DNA of 64,000 nucleotides from the NCBI RefSeq assembly GCF_036636695.1, contig NZ_JAVWNW010000005.1; one strand, 5' to 3'. Below the pieces are notes generated by a model that had not been told where the DNA came from, did not search any database, and saw nothing but the letters and a program-made list of their open reading frames with translations. Position 1 is the first letter of the stretch. The number at the start of each line of letters is the position of its first letter. A program made the position numbers and the translations under genes. This stretch comes from Anaerorhabdus sp036636695. GTDB lineage: Bacteria; Bacillota_I; Bacilli_A; Erysipelotrichales; Erysipelotrichaceae. This document shows positions 34,000 through 42,629 of this stretch, piece after piece.

Positions 34000-34341
34000 A
34001 TGAGAAAACTAAATGTAGATGATTTATTTGAAGCAGTAGCATTAACGGAAGTTATAAATTTAAACAAACTTTATGATGAAATAGCTAAGAAGTATAAGAA
34101 AATTCCACAAGGTGAAAAAGAACTAAAAAGTATTGGGTATGATATCTTCTTGGAATTAATTAGACAAGCAACTTCAAAGGAAAAGAAAAAAGCAATTTAT
34201 GATTTTCTTGCAAGACTGTTTGAATGCACACCTGAAGAGGTTGGGGAGCTAAGTTTAATTGACTGTGCATCTAAGTTGTATGAAGCAGCGAGCATTAAAG
34301 AGTGGAGAGATTTTTTTATACGTGTACACGATTTAACATAA
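34000..34341 (+). CDS. Tail assembly chaperone gpG-like
   Basis: A 113-residue acidic helical protein with GGAGG before ATG, in the position of lambda gpG. It binds the tape measure during tail assembly. Its last codons carry a slippery T run, giving a longer frameshift product. Stop at 34339-34341. Confidence 0.8.
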   Translation: MRKLNVDDLFEAVALTEVINLNKLYDEIAKKYKKIPQGEKELKSIGYDIFLELIRQATSKEKKKAIYDFLARLFECTPEEVGELSLIDCASKLYEAASIKEWRDFFIRVHDLT

Positions 34342-34607
34342 TTGATTTAATAGATGTTTTGTCGTGTACACCATTAGAATATCTAAGAATATTAAATGTA
34401 TCAAAATTAAGAAAATATGTGGAAATTAAGATTGATGAAAAAATATACAAAATGTATATTGAACAAATTCCATTCATGTTGAATAAGATATCTTTTGAAG
34501 AGTATAAAAAACTCTTTTTTATTCCCCCACATATTGATAAAAATGCAGAAATTGAAAAAGCAAAAAAAGAAATACATGAAGCAAAGAAGATACTAGGTGG
34601 GAGGTGA
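34000..34607 (+). CDS. Tail chaperone frameshift product gpGT-like
   Basis: After reading T TTT TTT at 34311-34317, a -1 shift continues as YTCTRFNIIDLIDV and runs to KKILGGR at 34607. This yields about 203 residues in total, the usual gpG-gpT extension. The downstream frame has an ATG at 34302 but no ribosome site of its own, so an independent gene is unlikely. Confidence 0.8.
34311..34371 (+). promoter_or_regulatory. -1 ribosomal frameshift signal
   Basis: The slippery heptamer T TTT TTT (34311-34317) is followed after 4 nt by a perfect 10-bp stem: GTGTACACGA (34322-34331) with TCGTGTACAC (34362-34371), loop 30 nt. Heptamer, spacer and stem are the classic stimulatory arrangement. Confidence 0.82.
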
Positions 34608-34611
34608 ATAG

Positions 34612-36060
34612 ATGAAGTTATTTGAATTCTTTGGTACTATACTGGTTAAAAATGAAGATGCAATCAATTCACTCCAAAAGACTGAAAATAAAACGCAAGC
34701 ATTAACGGATAAGTTTTTAGGTATGATATCAGGATCGAGTCAACTAGGAAGTTCAATAGCAGGTGGATTTCAAAAAGGTTCAAGTGCTTTAGGTGATTTA
34801 GGAATAAATCTTGATGCAGGTATGCTTGCGTTTGGTTCGTTTGCGGTTGCGGGTGTTGCAGCTTTAGCGGCGGTAGGTAGTGCGATTTTCGATTCTGCCA
34901 ATAAGTTTGCTGATTATGCAGGTGATATCGATGACTACGCACAAAAGATAGGAATTTCAACTGAATCATACCAAAGATTTGGATATGCTATGAAGCAAAG
35001 TGGGTTAGATATTAATGTAATGCAAGGTGGAATGAAAAAATTACTAGATACTGTTGTAGATGCGGATAATGGAAATGAAAAAGCTAAAAATGCTTTTGAA
35101 TCACTAGGAGTATCTATTTATGATGTAAATGGTAAGTTAAAAGATAATGACACTTTGATGAAAGATACAATTATTGGACTTGCGAATATGCCTGTGGGTG
35201 CAGAGCGTGCAGCATTAGCGAATGATCTTTTAGGTAAAAGTGCTACCGAGCTAGCACCATTATTCAATCAAGGTGCAGATGGTATTGAAAACTTAATGAA
35301 TCGTGCTGATGAACTAGGATTAGTCTTTAGTAATGATGCAATAAGTGCAGGAGCTGTATTTGGCGACACGATGTATGATATCAATGCATCATTTGATGCA
35401 GTATCAAATCAAATGGGCTTGACTTTCATGCCAATGATGCAAGGGTTCTTAAACTGGGTTTTAGATAATATGCCTACAATAAGAGGAGTTTGTGATAAGG
35501 TCTTTAGTGCAATAGGTGTATCAATACAAATTTTGACACCTATTTTTGATTTGTTAGGAAAATCAGTTACTTTTATATTTGATGTATTTGGTGCGGTTTT
35601 TGGTGGATTAGAAGCTATTGTTTCGCCTGTTGTTAAGGTTGTTATAGGTTTCATCAATGGTCTTATAGATGCAATCAATGTTCTAACTTTTGGATTACTT
35701 GATTTAAAAAAAATAGGACAAGATTCAGCAGATTGGATGAAATCAGATTCTTTTATACCGAAAGAAAGCATATATAACAATGAAGATGGTTCAACAACGG
35801 AATATTCAAAGTATTACACTGGAGAGCATTACAATGGTGGAATTATTTCGCCAGGATATTCAGGGACAGTTGGTGAAAATGGAATAGAACTTTTACAAAA
35901 TATTGGTGGCAAGGCAGTAGTAACTCCAATAGCAAATAGTGATAGTAGAAATGATAATACAAATATAACAATTAATGTAGATATGAATAATATTCGTGAT
36001 ATTCAAACACTATTAGAATTGGCTAAGCAAGCTAAGTTGAGAACTAGGATGGTGGGATAA
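34612..36060 (+). CDS. Tape measure protein
   Basis: A 482-residue protein with a Gly/Ala-rich hydrophobic segment (about 60-95), helical repeats, and IGISTESYQRFGYAMKQSG, FMPMMQGFLNWVLDNMP motifs typical of tape measures. It follows the frameshift chaperones. By the known rule of about 0.15 nm per residue, the tail would be short, near 70 nm. AGGTGGGAGG precedes ATG. Confidence 0.9.
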   Translation: MKLFEFFGTILVKNEDAINSLQKTENKTQALTDKFLGMISGSSQLGSSIAGGFQKGSSALGDLGINLDAGMLAFGSFAVAGVAALAAVGSAIFDSANKFADYAGDIDDYAQKIGISTESYQRFGYAMKQSGLDINVMQGGMKKLLDTVVDADNGNEKAKNAFESLGVSIYDVNGKLKDNDTLMKDTIIGLANMPVGAERAALANDLLGKSATELAPLFNQGADGIENLMNRADELGLVFSNDAISAGAVFGDTMYDINASFDAVSNQMGLTFMPMMQGFLNWVLDNMPTIRGVCDKVFSAIGVSIQILTPIFDLLGKSVTFIFDVFGAVFGGLEAIVSPVVKVVIGFINGLIDAINVLTFGLLDLKKIGQDSADWMKSDSFIPKESIYNNEDGSTTEYSKYYTGEHYNGGIISPGYSGTVGENGIELLQNIGGKAVVTPIANSDSRNDNTNITINVDMNNIRDIQTLLELAKQAKLRTRMVG

Positions 36061-36061
36061 G

Positions 36062-37933
36062 ATGCAAACAATTTTAATGGAAATTCGTGAAATAGGGTTG
36101 GCATACTATGTAGATTACAAAGATCCTTATAGAAGATACAATATAATTCAAAAGGGTCTTGAATCTTTAAAAATAACAAGTCAGGATTTAGCAGCAATTG
36201 TTTTTGATATGCCTGATACATACAAACATCACGAAATAGAACAAGTATATTTTAAACCAATTGAACAAGGTGGTATTAAGATATCTGCATATGCTAAGGA
36301 TAAGCCAGGGGAGATATACAGTAATCAGTTGACTTTGGAAACAGATAATTATCGTTATAATATATATGCTTCTATACAATTTGAGAAAAATCTGATTATT
36401 AAACCAGCGTATATAGTTCCATTTGACAATGTATTGATATTGTATAATAACGAAAATTTTACTGTCACTAAATCTTTCCCGATATATGCAGATATAAAAG
36501 AATTAGCAAAACCTGCATTTGTTCAAATACGTAGTGGCTATGTGAATCATAGAAGCAATGAGTCAATAGGATTTAGTGCAGTTTATAACAAATCAATTTT
36601 CAAACAATTTTCAGTGAAATCAGGGGTATTCAAATATAGAGAAAAAGGTGTAACAGCATTCAATCAAATTGAGTTTGATGGTTCAAATGTAACGATACAG
36701 CCAAATACATTATTAGGTGGTAAAACATATGAGTGTTATGCATCCTGCAAATCAGATGATAATCAAGTATCAGATACATCAATCGTAGAGATGAATACAA
36801 TTGATTCAGTGCCACGTTTAATTGGAATATCTCCTGTAAATGAAATCACTTATGGAGATGTTGAATTTTCATGGAATTATGTAAATGAAACAGGCACTAG
36901 ACAATACGCATATGATTTACAAGTAAGTTCAGATGGCATTAGTTTTAACAATTTGGAAACACATGTAATAACGGAATCAACCGTAGTAAAAAAGGAAATG
37001 CAAGCAGGAACAATTTATTGGAGAGTTAAAGGATATAATCAAAATGATATTCCAAGTGAGTGGAGTGAAATCTACAAATTTGTAAATGTTGCCAAACCAA
37101 CAATTCCAATTATAAAAGATGTAATTAGCTGTGGTAGACCAATAGTAAAATGGTTATCTGAAAATCAAATTGCATTTGAATTTGAAATTATTGGAATTTT
37201 TAGAACAGGACAAGTTTATTCAACTGATAAATTCTATCGTATTGAAAAATATCTTCCTAATGGATCATACGTTTGTAGGCTAAGAATTTTTAATCAGTAT
37301 GCACAAGCGAGTGACTGGGTACAATTTACTTATAATCAGAACATGAATGTTAATGCACCGATTGGGTTGGTGGAAAGGATTGATAATGGCTTTAAGATAT
37401 CAATTGATTTGAACAGTGAATTCACCAAATATTACCTTTTGAGAAATGATGTATTGATTCATAAATTTAATTCAAATGAATATGATGATTTATTTGTTTG
37501 TGGAATAACTAAATACACAATACGTGCTGTTGATCAAAATGACAATTTCTCTGACTTAGTTATTAAAGTAGAATTTAAAAACAATAGATCACAAATTATA
37601 TCGATGGATGGTGTTGTTTACGATTTGTCTAATAGGTTAAACAATAAACCGGTTCACAATGTAGTTATAAGTAGAGAGAATAAGATGATAAATTTTCTAA
37701 ATAGAGAAAAACCTACAAATTATCAAGGTACTGCATGTTTTAAAACATTCTCAATTACCTGTAGTAGTTCATTCAATCATCTAGGCGAAGTTCTTTTTTA
37801 TAGAAACTATTTTGGTGATTTTGGATTTGTGGTCTGCAACTCAATAACTAAAACGAATAGTGATATTTTAGACGAAATACAATTTAATCTTGATGTTATT
37901 GATTTTGAGGAAGGTATTGATTATGATGAATAA
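36062..37933 (+). CDS. Tail protein with fibronectin-like repeats and Dit-like end
   Basis: A 623-residue protein. The middle has beta-sandwich repeats (FSWNYVNETGTRQYAYDLQV, GTIYWRVKGYN, SEWSEIYKF), FN3-like and ligand-binding. The last ~100 residues (NKMINFLNREKPTNYQGTAC, NHLGEVLFYRNYFGDFG) resemble distal-tail/fibre proteins. It probably sits at the tail tip and may contact the host. Modular organisation makes exact naming unsafe. Confidence 0.68.
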   Translation: MQTILMEIREIGLAYYVDYKDPYRRYNIIQKGLESLKITSQDLAAIVFDMPDTYKHHEIEQVYFKPIEQGGIKISAYAKDKPGEIYSNQLTLETDNYRYNIYASIQFEKNLIIKPAYIVPFDNVLILYNNENFTVTKSFPIYADIKELAKPAFVQIRSGYVNHRSNESIGFSAVYNKSIFKQFSVKSGVFKYREKGVTAFNQIEFDGSNVTIQPNTLLGGKTYECYASCKSDDNQVSDTSIVEMNTIDSVPRLIGISPVNEITYGDVEFSWNYVNETGTRQYAYDLQVSSDGISFNNLETHVITESTVVKKEMQAGTIYWRVKGYNQNDIPSEWSEIYKFVNVAKPTIPIIKDVISCGRPIVKWLSENQIAFEFEIIGIFRTGQVYSTDKFYRIEKYLPNGSYVCRLRIFNQYAQASDWVQFTYNQNMNVNAPIGLVERIDNGFKISIDLNSEFTKYYLLRNDVLIHKFNSNEYDDLFVCGITKYTIRAVDQNDNFSDLVIKVEFKNNRSQIISMDGVVYDLSNRLNNKPVHNVVISRENKMINFLNREKPTNYQGTACFKTFSITCSSSFNHLGEVLFYRNYFGDFGFVVCNSITKTNSDILDEIQFNLDVIDFEEGIDYDE

Positions 37934-38966
37934 CTTATCTTCAGGTAGAGTTGTGATAACAAGAAATGGTATTGAAATAGGCGAAATCAATTGCATAGAG
38001 GCAATGGTGAAGTATGACTCAAAGGCTAAGGTAAAAAGAGCAGCACAATTTAAGTGTATAGATGAACCAAAAATGAAAAAACATAAAGGTAAAAAGTATG
38101 AGTTCAATAAATTGAAGGATCGCATTAAAGTTTATTTGCATGAAGAAGGTATTGAAAAATCATTAGGAGTATTTATGATACTGTCATCTCCAAAAACAAG
38201 TGATGGAAAATGTGATGAATATGATTTTGAATGCTATGACGAAGCAATGAAATTAGAACAAAATCAAATAGGTGATCGTTTGTTTTTTAAGGCAGGAACA
38301 CTCTATTTGACGGCTATCAATCAAATTTTAGTGGAAAAAGGATTTACACTTATAATTCAAGATGATACTGATTCAAAACTTCTTACTGATCGTGAATGGA
38401 GTGCAGGGAGTAATATACTAGATATTGTCAATGAACTCCTAAAAGAAATTAATTTTTGTGAATTTCATATTAATTGTGATGGATATGTAATGCTCGTAAA
38501 AAAGAAAACTAAGTATGCTCCAGACTTTATTTATAAGTCTAGTGAAGCATCGATTATCCCACCAATAAAATACGATTTTGATATCTACAATGTTCCCAAT
38601 GTTTTTATTGGAATTGTATCAAATCCTGATATGGATGTCATGAAATGTAAAATGGTCAATGATAGAATGGATTCTTTAGTTTCCACGGTTAATCGAGGGG
38701 ATGAAATTACAAAAGTTTATCATTTGAATAACATTGCCAGTCAAGATGAATTGAATGAATTTATTAAAAATGAATATAACAATTCACTTCAGCAAACTGA
38801 TATAGTTCAATTTGAAAGCGAAAATCAAGCAAATCATGAGTTTGAAAGTTGTGTTCAATTAGAGACTGAAAACTCTCAAGGATTATTCACGGAAGTTGAA
38901 TGGTCTATAAATTTAGGGGTTAAAGGCAATATGCAACATAAAATTGAAAGGAAGGTATTCATATGA
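37923..38966 (+). CDS. Tail tip hub/baseplate protein
   Basis: A 347-residue protein whose ATG (37923) overlaps the previous gene and follows GGAAGG. DRLFFKAGTLYLTAINQILV, DREWSAGSNILDIVNELLKE and GYVMLVKKK are typical of hub proteins (gp27/gp29-like) that anchor the tail tip. Overlaps the spike-like gene by 4 nt. Confidence 0.72.
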   Translation: MMNNLSSGRVVITRNGIEIGEINCIEAMVKYDSKAKVKRAAQFKCIDEPKMKKHKGKKYEFNKLKDRIKVYLHEEGIEKSLGVFMILSSPKTSDGKCDEYDFECYDEAMKLEQNQIGDRLFFKAGTLYLTAINQILVEKGFTLIIQDDTDSKLLTDREWSAGSNILDIVNELLKEINFCEFHINCDGYVMLVKKKTKYAPDFIYKSSEASIIPPIKYDFDIYNVPNVFIGIVSNPDMDVMKCKMVNDRMDSLVSTVNRGDEITKVYHLNNIASQDELNEFIKNEYNNSLQQTDIVQFESENQANHEFESCVQLETENSQGLFTEVEWSINLGVKGNMQHKIERKVFI

Positions 38967-39307
38967 TATTAGGGAAAATAGTTTCGATTGATGATGCTAA
39001 TGGTCTTTCAATTCTAATAGATGGTGAAGATACACCAACAAAGAAAAAATATGCATATGCAAGTACTTATGTTCCGCATGTTGGAGATCGTGTTGCTATC
39101 GAAGAAATAGCAGGTACTTATATCGTAATGTTTGCGATTGTTGATAAATTTTCAGAGTGTGGAATAGCTAAAAGTGTAGCGGCTGCAAGTAATTCTGCAG
39201 GTGGTACAGATGATTCGATTCAAGTCTACTTTATTTATTGGAATAGTGCCTTTTATATAAGTCAATCAGGAAAAAGCGGAACTTGGAAAAAGATATATGT
39301 AACTTAG
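38963..39307 (+). CDS. Small OB-fold-like tail spike protein
   Basis: A 114-residue protein with KIVSIDDANGLSILIDGE and YVPHVGDRVAIEEIAGTYIV, resembling the OB domain of baseplate spike proteins. It comes directly after the hub, as in gpV-type arrangements. The assignment is moderate. Confidence 0.58.
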   Translation: MILGKIVSIDDANGLSILIDGEDTPTKKKYAYASTYVPHVGDRVAIEEIAGTYIVMFAIVDKFSECGIAKSVAAASNSAGGTDDSIQVYFIYWNSAFYISQSGKSGTWKKIYVT

Positions 39308-39331
39308 TGAGTTTAAAGGAGAAAATAATAA

Positions 39332-40162
39332 ATGGGACAACTATATAACAAGGATAGATGGAATGAGTTTAATTCTATCTATCCTTTATTTAATAAAGGG
39401 AATGGACATAGAATCACATATACAGTGAATGCAACATTTTATAGATTTATGACTTCACTTGGTGTTAAGTCGTATGACACTGTAGGTGGTAAGCCACTAA
39501 AGCATGATGGTGATGATTTTATTGCGATTATAAACAATAATACCAAATTAGCATTAAATACTTATCAGGCTCTTATGGTATTTGATAGTATGAAGTGTGT
39601 TGAAGTTACAAGAAACTCAACGAATACGGTCGTGTTTGAAGGGAAAGATGAGCGAGGTAATATTCATCAATTGCGGTTAGCACACGGTAAGAATATCATT
39701 GCAGAAAAAGACCAGGTATATAAACGTGGTGATATGCTACTAACGGTTAGTGATACTGGGGTAGTAGGTCGTGATGCAAATGGTAATTGGTTCGATAATT
39801 CACATCTTCATGTTACGTATAAAGTAAATGGAAAGATTAAATCACTTGGAGCGATACTAAGTGAAATTGAACCATTTCCATATGTGACAGCTGAAGGTGG
39901 TAAGCAAGAGCAAGTGAAATGGATTAAACCATTTCCGAGTATAAAAATAGATCGTGTTACAACGGATAAAGGATATCCAGTTAGAACACAACCTATGAAT
40001 AAAGAAACTTCTTACTGGGCACTAAAAGGCGACTATTTAAGTGTTTTAGAATTGAGCGATAAAACACTAAGCGATGGTTACAAATGGGCTAAGGTGGCAA
40101 CCTATGGTAACGACACAGGGTATATACAAGTTGATTTAGATTACATGCACGTAGAAGTGTAG
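39332..40162 (+). CDS. Endolysin-like protein, M23-type peptidase with SH3-like tail
   Basis: A 276-residue protein. HQLRLAHGKNIIAEKDQVYK, GDMLLTVSDTGVVG and NSHLHVTYKV follow the pattern of M23 metallopeptidases (His ... HxH). The C-terminal ~75 residues (PVRTQPMNKETSYWALKGDY) look like an SH3b wall-binding domain. It would cut peptidoglycan peptides at lysis or injection. It precedes holin-like genes. GGAG site upstream. Confidence 0.75.
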   Translation: MGQLYNKDRWNEFNSIYPLFNKGNGHRITYTVNATFYRFMTSLGVKSYDTVGGKPLKHDGDDFIAIINNNTKLALNTYQALMVFDSMKCVEVTRNSTNTVVFEGKDERGNIHQLRLAHGKNIIAEKDQVYKRGDMLLTVSDTGVVGRDANGNWFDNSHLHVTYKVNGKIKSLGAILSEIEPFPYVTAEGGKQEQVKWIKPFPSIKIDRVTTDKGYPVRTQPMNKETSYWALKGDYLSVLELSDKTLSDGYKWAKVATYGNDTGYIQVDLDYMHVEV

Positions 40163-40176
40163 AAAGAGGATATGAT

Positions 40177-40524
40177 ATGAATACATATTTAAGCAATATG
40201 ATTTTAATAGTAATTACAATAGCTGTTTTAGCAGGAGTCCATATTTTAGGATCAATTTATTACAACTTGGATAAAGAAGTTGAAAAGTTTGAACCTAAGA
40301 AGCTGTTTAAAGGACTTGCGAAGGTTTTGATAGTAGTAGCAATAATTAGTGGTATAACATACGTTTGGCTTGTCTACACACACCTAGGGCTTGTGAACAA
40401 TGAAATAATTGATCCATATATTATTTGTTACATCACATCGATATATTACTTCATTAAAGCTACAACTATACTAATTAAGATTTTTGGTGTTGAAGAGTAC
40501 TTGAAGAAAAAATTGAGTAAGTAA
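40177..40524 (+). CDS. Holin candidate
   Basis: A 115-residue protein with three hydrophobic segments (about 8-30, 48-72, 80-100) and a lysine-rich end, EYLKKKLSK. This size and arrangement suit phage holins. It lies between the lysin and an XhlA-like protein. Family not certain. Confidence 0.7.
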   Translation: MNTYLSNMILIVITIAVLAGVHILGSIYYNLDKEVEKFEPKKLFKGLAKVLIVVAIISGITYVWLVYTHLGLVNNEIIDPYIICYITSIYYFIKATTILIKIFGVEEYLKKKLSK

Positions 40525-40526
40525 CT

Positions 40527-40808
40527 ATGGATCAAAATACATCAATAACACTAGGGCTATTATTCGCTATTATTGGATGTTTCGTTGGATTAGCTGGCTG
40601 GATATCAAACCGTGATAAAAAGATTGCGAATGATAGTGAATTCAAAGGAGCAGTTAATGCAAAACTGGATGTAGTTTTAGGCATTAAGGTGGAAGTGAAA
40701 AAAATTGAAGATGATCTTAAGGAAATAACTAAAAAAATTGTTGTGGTTGAAGAATCATCAAAATCAGCACATAAAAGAATAGATGAACATATAACGGGTC
40801 ATGACTGA
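40527..40808 (+). CDS. XhlA-like lysis accessory protein
   Basis: A 93-residue protein with one N-terminal membrane segment (about 6-27) and a C-terminal coiled coil (VEVKKIEDDLKEITKKIVV). This is the layout of XhlA/haemolysin-type partners of holins. It is the last gene of the late operon and its stop abuts the terminator. Confidence 0.7.
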   Translation: MDQNTSITLGLLFAIIGCFVGLAGWISNRDKKIANDSEFKGAVNAKLDVVLGIKVEVKKIEDDLKEITKKIVVVEESSKSAHKRIDEHITGHD

Positions 40809-40846
40809 AAACACCTACTCCAAATTAGGGGTAGGTGTTTTTTTTG
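40809..40846. terminator. Late-operon terminator, bidirectional
   Basis: AAACACCTAC (40809-40818) pairs with GTAGGTGTTT (40831-40840), with further CC/GG pairs inside and an eight-T tail. It also contains the end of the convergent minus-strand gene. Confidence 0.9.
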
Positions 40847-41231
40847 TTGATGATAGTTGATCAGCAATATCTCGAGCAATTAAATAATGATTCATTAAAT
40901 CCAATGGCATACCTAATGTTTCTGAAATCTTTCTTATTGTTTGATATATTGAGTTATCAATTCCATTTGAATTAATATTAGTTAATGTAGAATAAGGGAT
41001 ATTACTAGCTTTTGAGAAAGATGTAAAAGTATACCCATAAATATCAAGTAATTTAGCCAAATTAACACATCCACCTATAGTGTCGTTATCAACTGCTAGT
41101 ATTTCAATCTGATTACTATTTGCAAAATCACCATAATAATGATTACCGTTTGAGTCAACATAATGGCTATCTTTGGAATTAAAATATTTAGTTTTAAAAT
41201 ACTCGATGTCAACGTAGATGCTATATTTCAT
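40815..41231 (-). CDS. Prophage HTH protein at attR end
   Basis: A 138-residue protein. The C-terminal part, FTSFSKASNIPYSTLTNINS, then IYQTIRKISETLGMPLDL, is XRE-like. The N-terminal half (MKYSIYVDIEYFKTKYF) is beta-rich and unknown. It is transcribed toward the late operon from its own promoter bearing a perfect palindrome, so autoregulation is likely. It could be an accessory or antitoxin-like gene; no toxin neighbour is visible. Confidence 0.68.
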   Translation of the reverse strand: MKYSIYVDIEYFKTKYFNSKDSHYVDSNGNHYYGDFANSNQIEILAVDNDTIGGCVNLAKLLDIYGYTFTSFSKASNIPYSTLTNINSNGIDNSIYQTIRKISETLGMPLDLMNHYLIARDIADQLSSTKKTPTPNLE

Positions 41232-41244
41232 GATATTACCTCTC

Positions 41245-41272
41245 TTTAAAAAGTATTATAACACTTTTTAAA
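41245..41272 (-). promoter_or_regulatory. Palindromic operator over the HTH gene promoter
   Basis: TTTAAAAAGT (41245-41254) and ACTTTTTAAA (41263-41272) form a perfect inverted repeat whose 8-bp centre holds the minus-strand TATAAT (41255-41260). Binding by an HTH dimer would block polymerase. Confidence 0.7.
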
Positions 41273-41452
41273 CAGTCATAACGTAAATGATAATGATGAT
41301 TTACAATTTTTAATAAATAGGATATATTTTAGATGTAATATTGATGTACATGTTTTACAACACATTTTTCGATGAACACCAGTTATTTATTGCTTATATT
41401 ATTTGCTTTGGTAAATACCAGTTCAAATAGCCCTCTTTATTATTCTTTAAAA

Positions 41453-41548
41453 GGAGTGATTATGATGAGAATAGATAATTTAGTGAGCTTAACAGTTAAC
41501 CTGTTCACCGGTGTTGTAGACTTTGCATAGTTTCACTGTTAAGCTCAC
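41453..41548 (+). other. Hairpin element with 22-codon ORF
   Basis: GGAGTGAT (41453-41460) precedes an ATG (41462) opening a 22-codon ORF (to TAG 41530; starts MMRIDNLVSLTV). GTGAGCTTAACAGT (41483-41496) pairs perfectly over 14 bp with ACTGTTAAGCTCAC (41535-41548). The minus strand encodes a similar VSLTVKL string through the repeat. It might be a small-peptide or toxin-like gene, or a structural RNA. Confidence 0.4.
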
Positions 41549-41603
41549 ACCCAAAAAAAAGATAAATTACTAATAATTAGATATGTAATCAATCAAAAAA
41601 TCA

Positions 41604-41635
41604 AGTAGATTATCTACTGACTAATTACTGACTAA
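41604..41635. repeat. Palindrome and 11-bp-spaced direct repeats near attR
   Basis: AGTAGAT-T-ATCTACT (41604-41618) is a 15-bp palindrome. TACTGACTAA occurs at 41615-41624 and 41626-41635, 11 bp apart. Such sites beside att commonly bind excisionase; this is inference. Confidence 0.45.
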
Positions 41636-41734
41636 AATAAATTAATATGTTGAAATGCATATTAAAATATATAGATATTAATGCATGTTTAAACACTTTT
41701 TAGCACATAAAAAAACAAAAAATGGTGTCTGCCA

Positions 41735-41756
41735 GGTGGCACCAATTTGGCACTAC
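41735..41756. repeat. Arm-type site(s) near attR
   Basis: TTTGGCACTAC (41746-41756) is identical to the two copies near attL, and the following TTTTCA also matches. The adjoining 11 bp (GGTGGCACCAA, 41735) shares TGGCAC in the same phase. Confidence 0.6.
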
Positions 41757-41848
41757 TTTTCATAATTTTGTAAAATTCAATATAATCATGTACAATAAAA
41801 TAGCGTTGTTTACAACACTGTATAATAGCTTATAACTAATAAATTATT

Positions 41849-41865
41849 TCCCATGCTCTTCGCCA
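41849..41865. repeat. attR core
   Basis: An exact copy of the 17-bp tRNA-Ser end (TCCCATGCTCTTCGCCA), marking the right prophage boundary. The rest of 41,273-42,007 without listed features shows only AT-rich sequence. Confidence 0.93.
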
Positions 41866-41874
41866 ATAGTAATC

Positions 41875-41903
41875 AACCCTTTATTTTGAAGGGTTTTATT
41901 ATT
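41875..41903 (+). terminator. Original tRNA-Ser terminator, displaced by prophage
   Basis: AACCCTT (41875-41881) pairs with AAGGGTT (41889-41895), then a T-rich tail. It closely resembles the hairpin after attL. In the uninfected chromosome it would follow tRNA-Ser. Confidence 0.7.
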
Positions 41904-42007
41904 TTATATTTTGTTATTTTATAGTGTGATATGATTATTAAAAGCGATTCATTTGTAATTTCAATTTAAAATTTATAAGATGAATAAAATTATATAAGGA
42001 GAATAGA

Positions 42008-42586
42008 ATGAGTGATAAAAAAGAAATATTATTAGTACTTACTGATAAATGGTGTGATTGGGAAGCAAGTTATGTGTGTGCTGTTGCTAACTCTTATTTA
42101 GAGTATTCAGTTAAAACAATTGCAGTTGATCAAAATTCAAAAGTATCAATGGGTAATATAGCAGCAGCCATTGATTATAATATGGCTGATTATAATGATT
42201 TTTCAGATGTTGCAATTGTTATTTTAACTGGTGGTCTTTCATGGGATGAACAGGACTACGACGATATTGCAAAATTCATTAGAAGTGTTGTGGATAATAA
42301 TATTCCAGTTGCTGCTATATGTGGAGCAACAACATTTTTATGCAGACAAGGTTTTTTAAATAATGTTAAACATACTGGAGATAGCTTAGAATTATTTCAA
42401 AGTCAAAAAGGATATAGTGGAGAGTCACTCTATATTCCTGCCCAAGTAGTGGTTGATCAAGGAATTATTACTGCAAATGAAACAGCTGCTGTACAATTTG
42501 CTTACGAAATATTTAAACTTTTAAAAGTGGATGATGGTGTAACAGCTACATGGTATGATAACTTTAAGAATGGTGCTATACGCTAA
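42008..42586 (+). CDS. DJ-1/PfpI-family protein
   Basis: A 192-residue protein of the class I glutamine-amidotransferase-like superfamily. The nucleophile elbow is VAAICGATTFL (Cys about 110), and VILTGGLSWDE (about 77) carries the oxyanion region. Members act as stress chaperones, deglycases or peptidases. It begins just past the prophage, with AAGGAG before ATG. The actual activity is unknown. Confidence 0.85.
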   Translation: MSDKKEILLVLTDKWCDWEASYVCAVANSYLEYSVKTIAVDQNSKVSMGNIAAAIDYNMADYNDFSDVAIVILTGGLSWDEQDYDDIAKFIRSVVDNNIPVAAICGATTFLCRQGFLNNVKHTGDSLELFQSQKGYSGESLYIPAQVVVDQGIITANETAAVQFAYEIFKLLKVDDGVTATWYDNFKNGAIR

Positions 42587-42629
42587 ATTATGATTATTAG
42601 AATTAATATAAAAAAAGAGGAAAATTAAA

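Larger units (their letters stand above)
13806..41865. mobile_element. HK97-type siphovirus prophage in tRNA-Ser
   Basis: A span of about 28 kb bounded by 17-bp direct repeats, with the integrase beside attL. The order is integrase, lysogeny, early/replication, regulator, HNH/cos, terminase, HK97 head, long-tail genes and lysis, which is canonical for temperate siphoviruses of Bacillota. No frameshifted or truncated structural gene was seen apart from the programmed -1 shift in the tail chaperones. Whether it can be induced is not visible from sequence. Confidence 0.96.

Noticed and set aside
34302..34607. A separate 101-residue gene with ATG at 34302
   Set aside because: No ribosome site, and a slippery heptamer plus stem joins this frame to the upstream chaperone; it is the frameshift extension.
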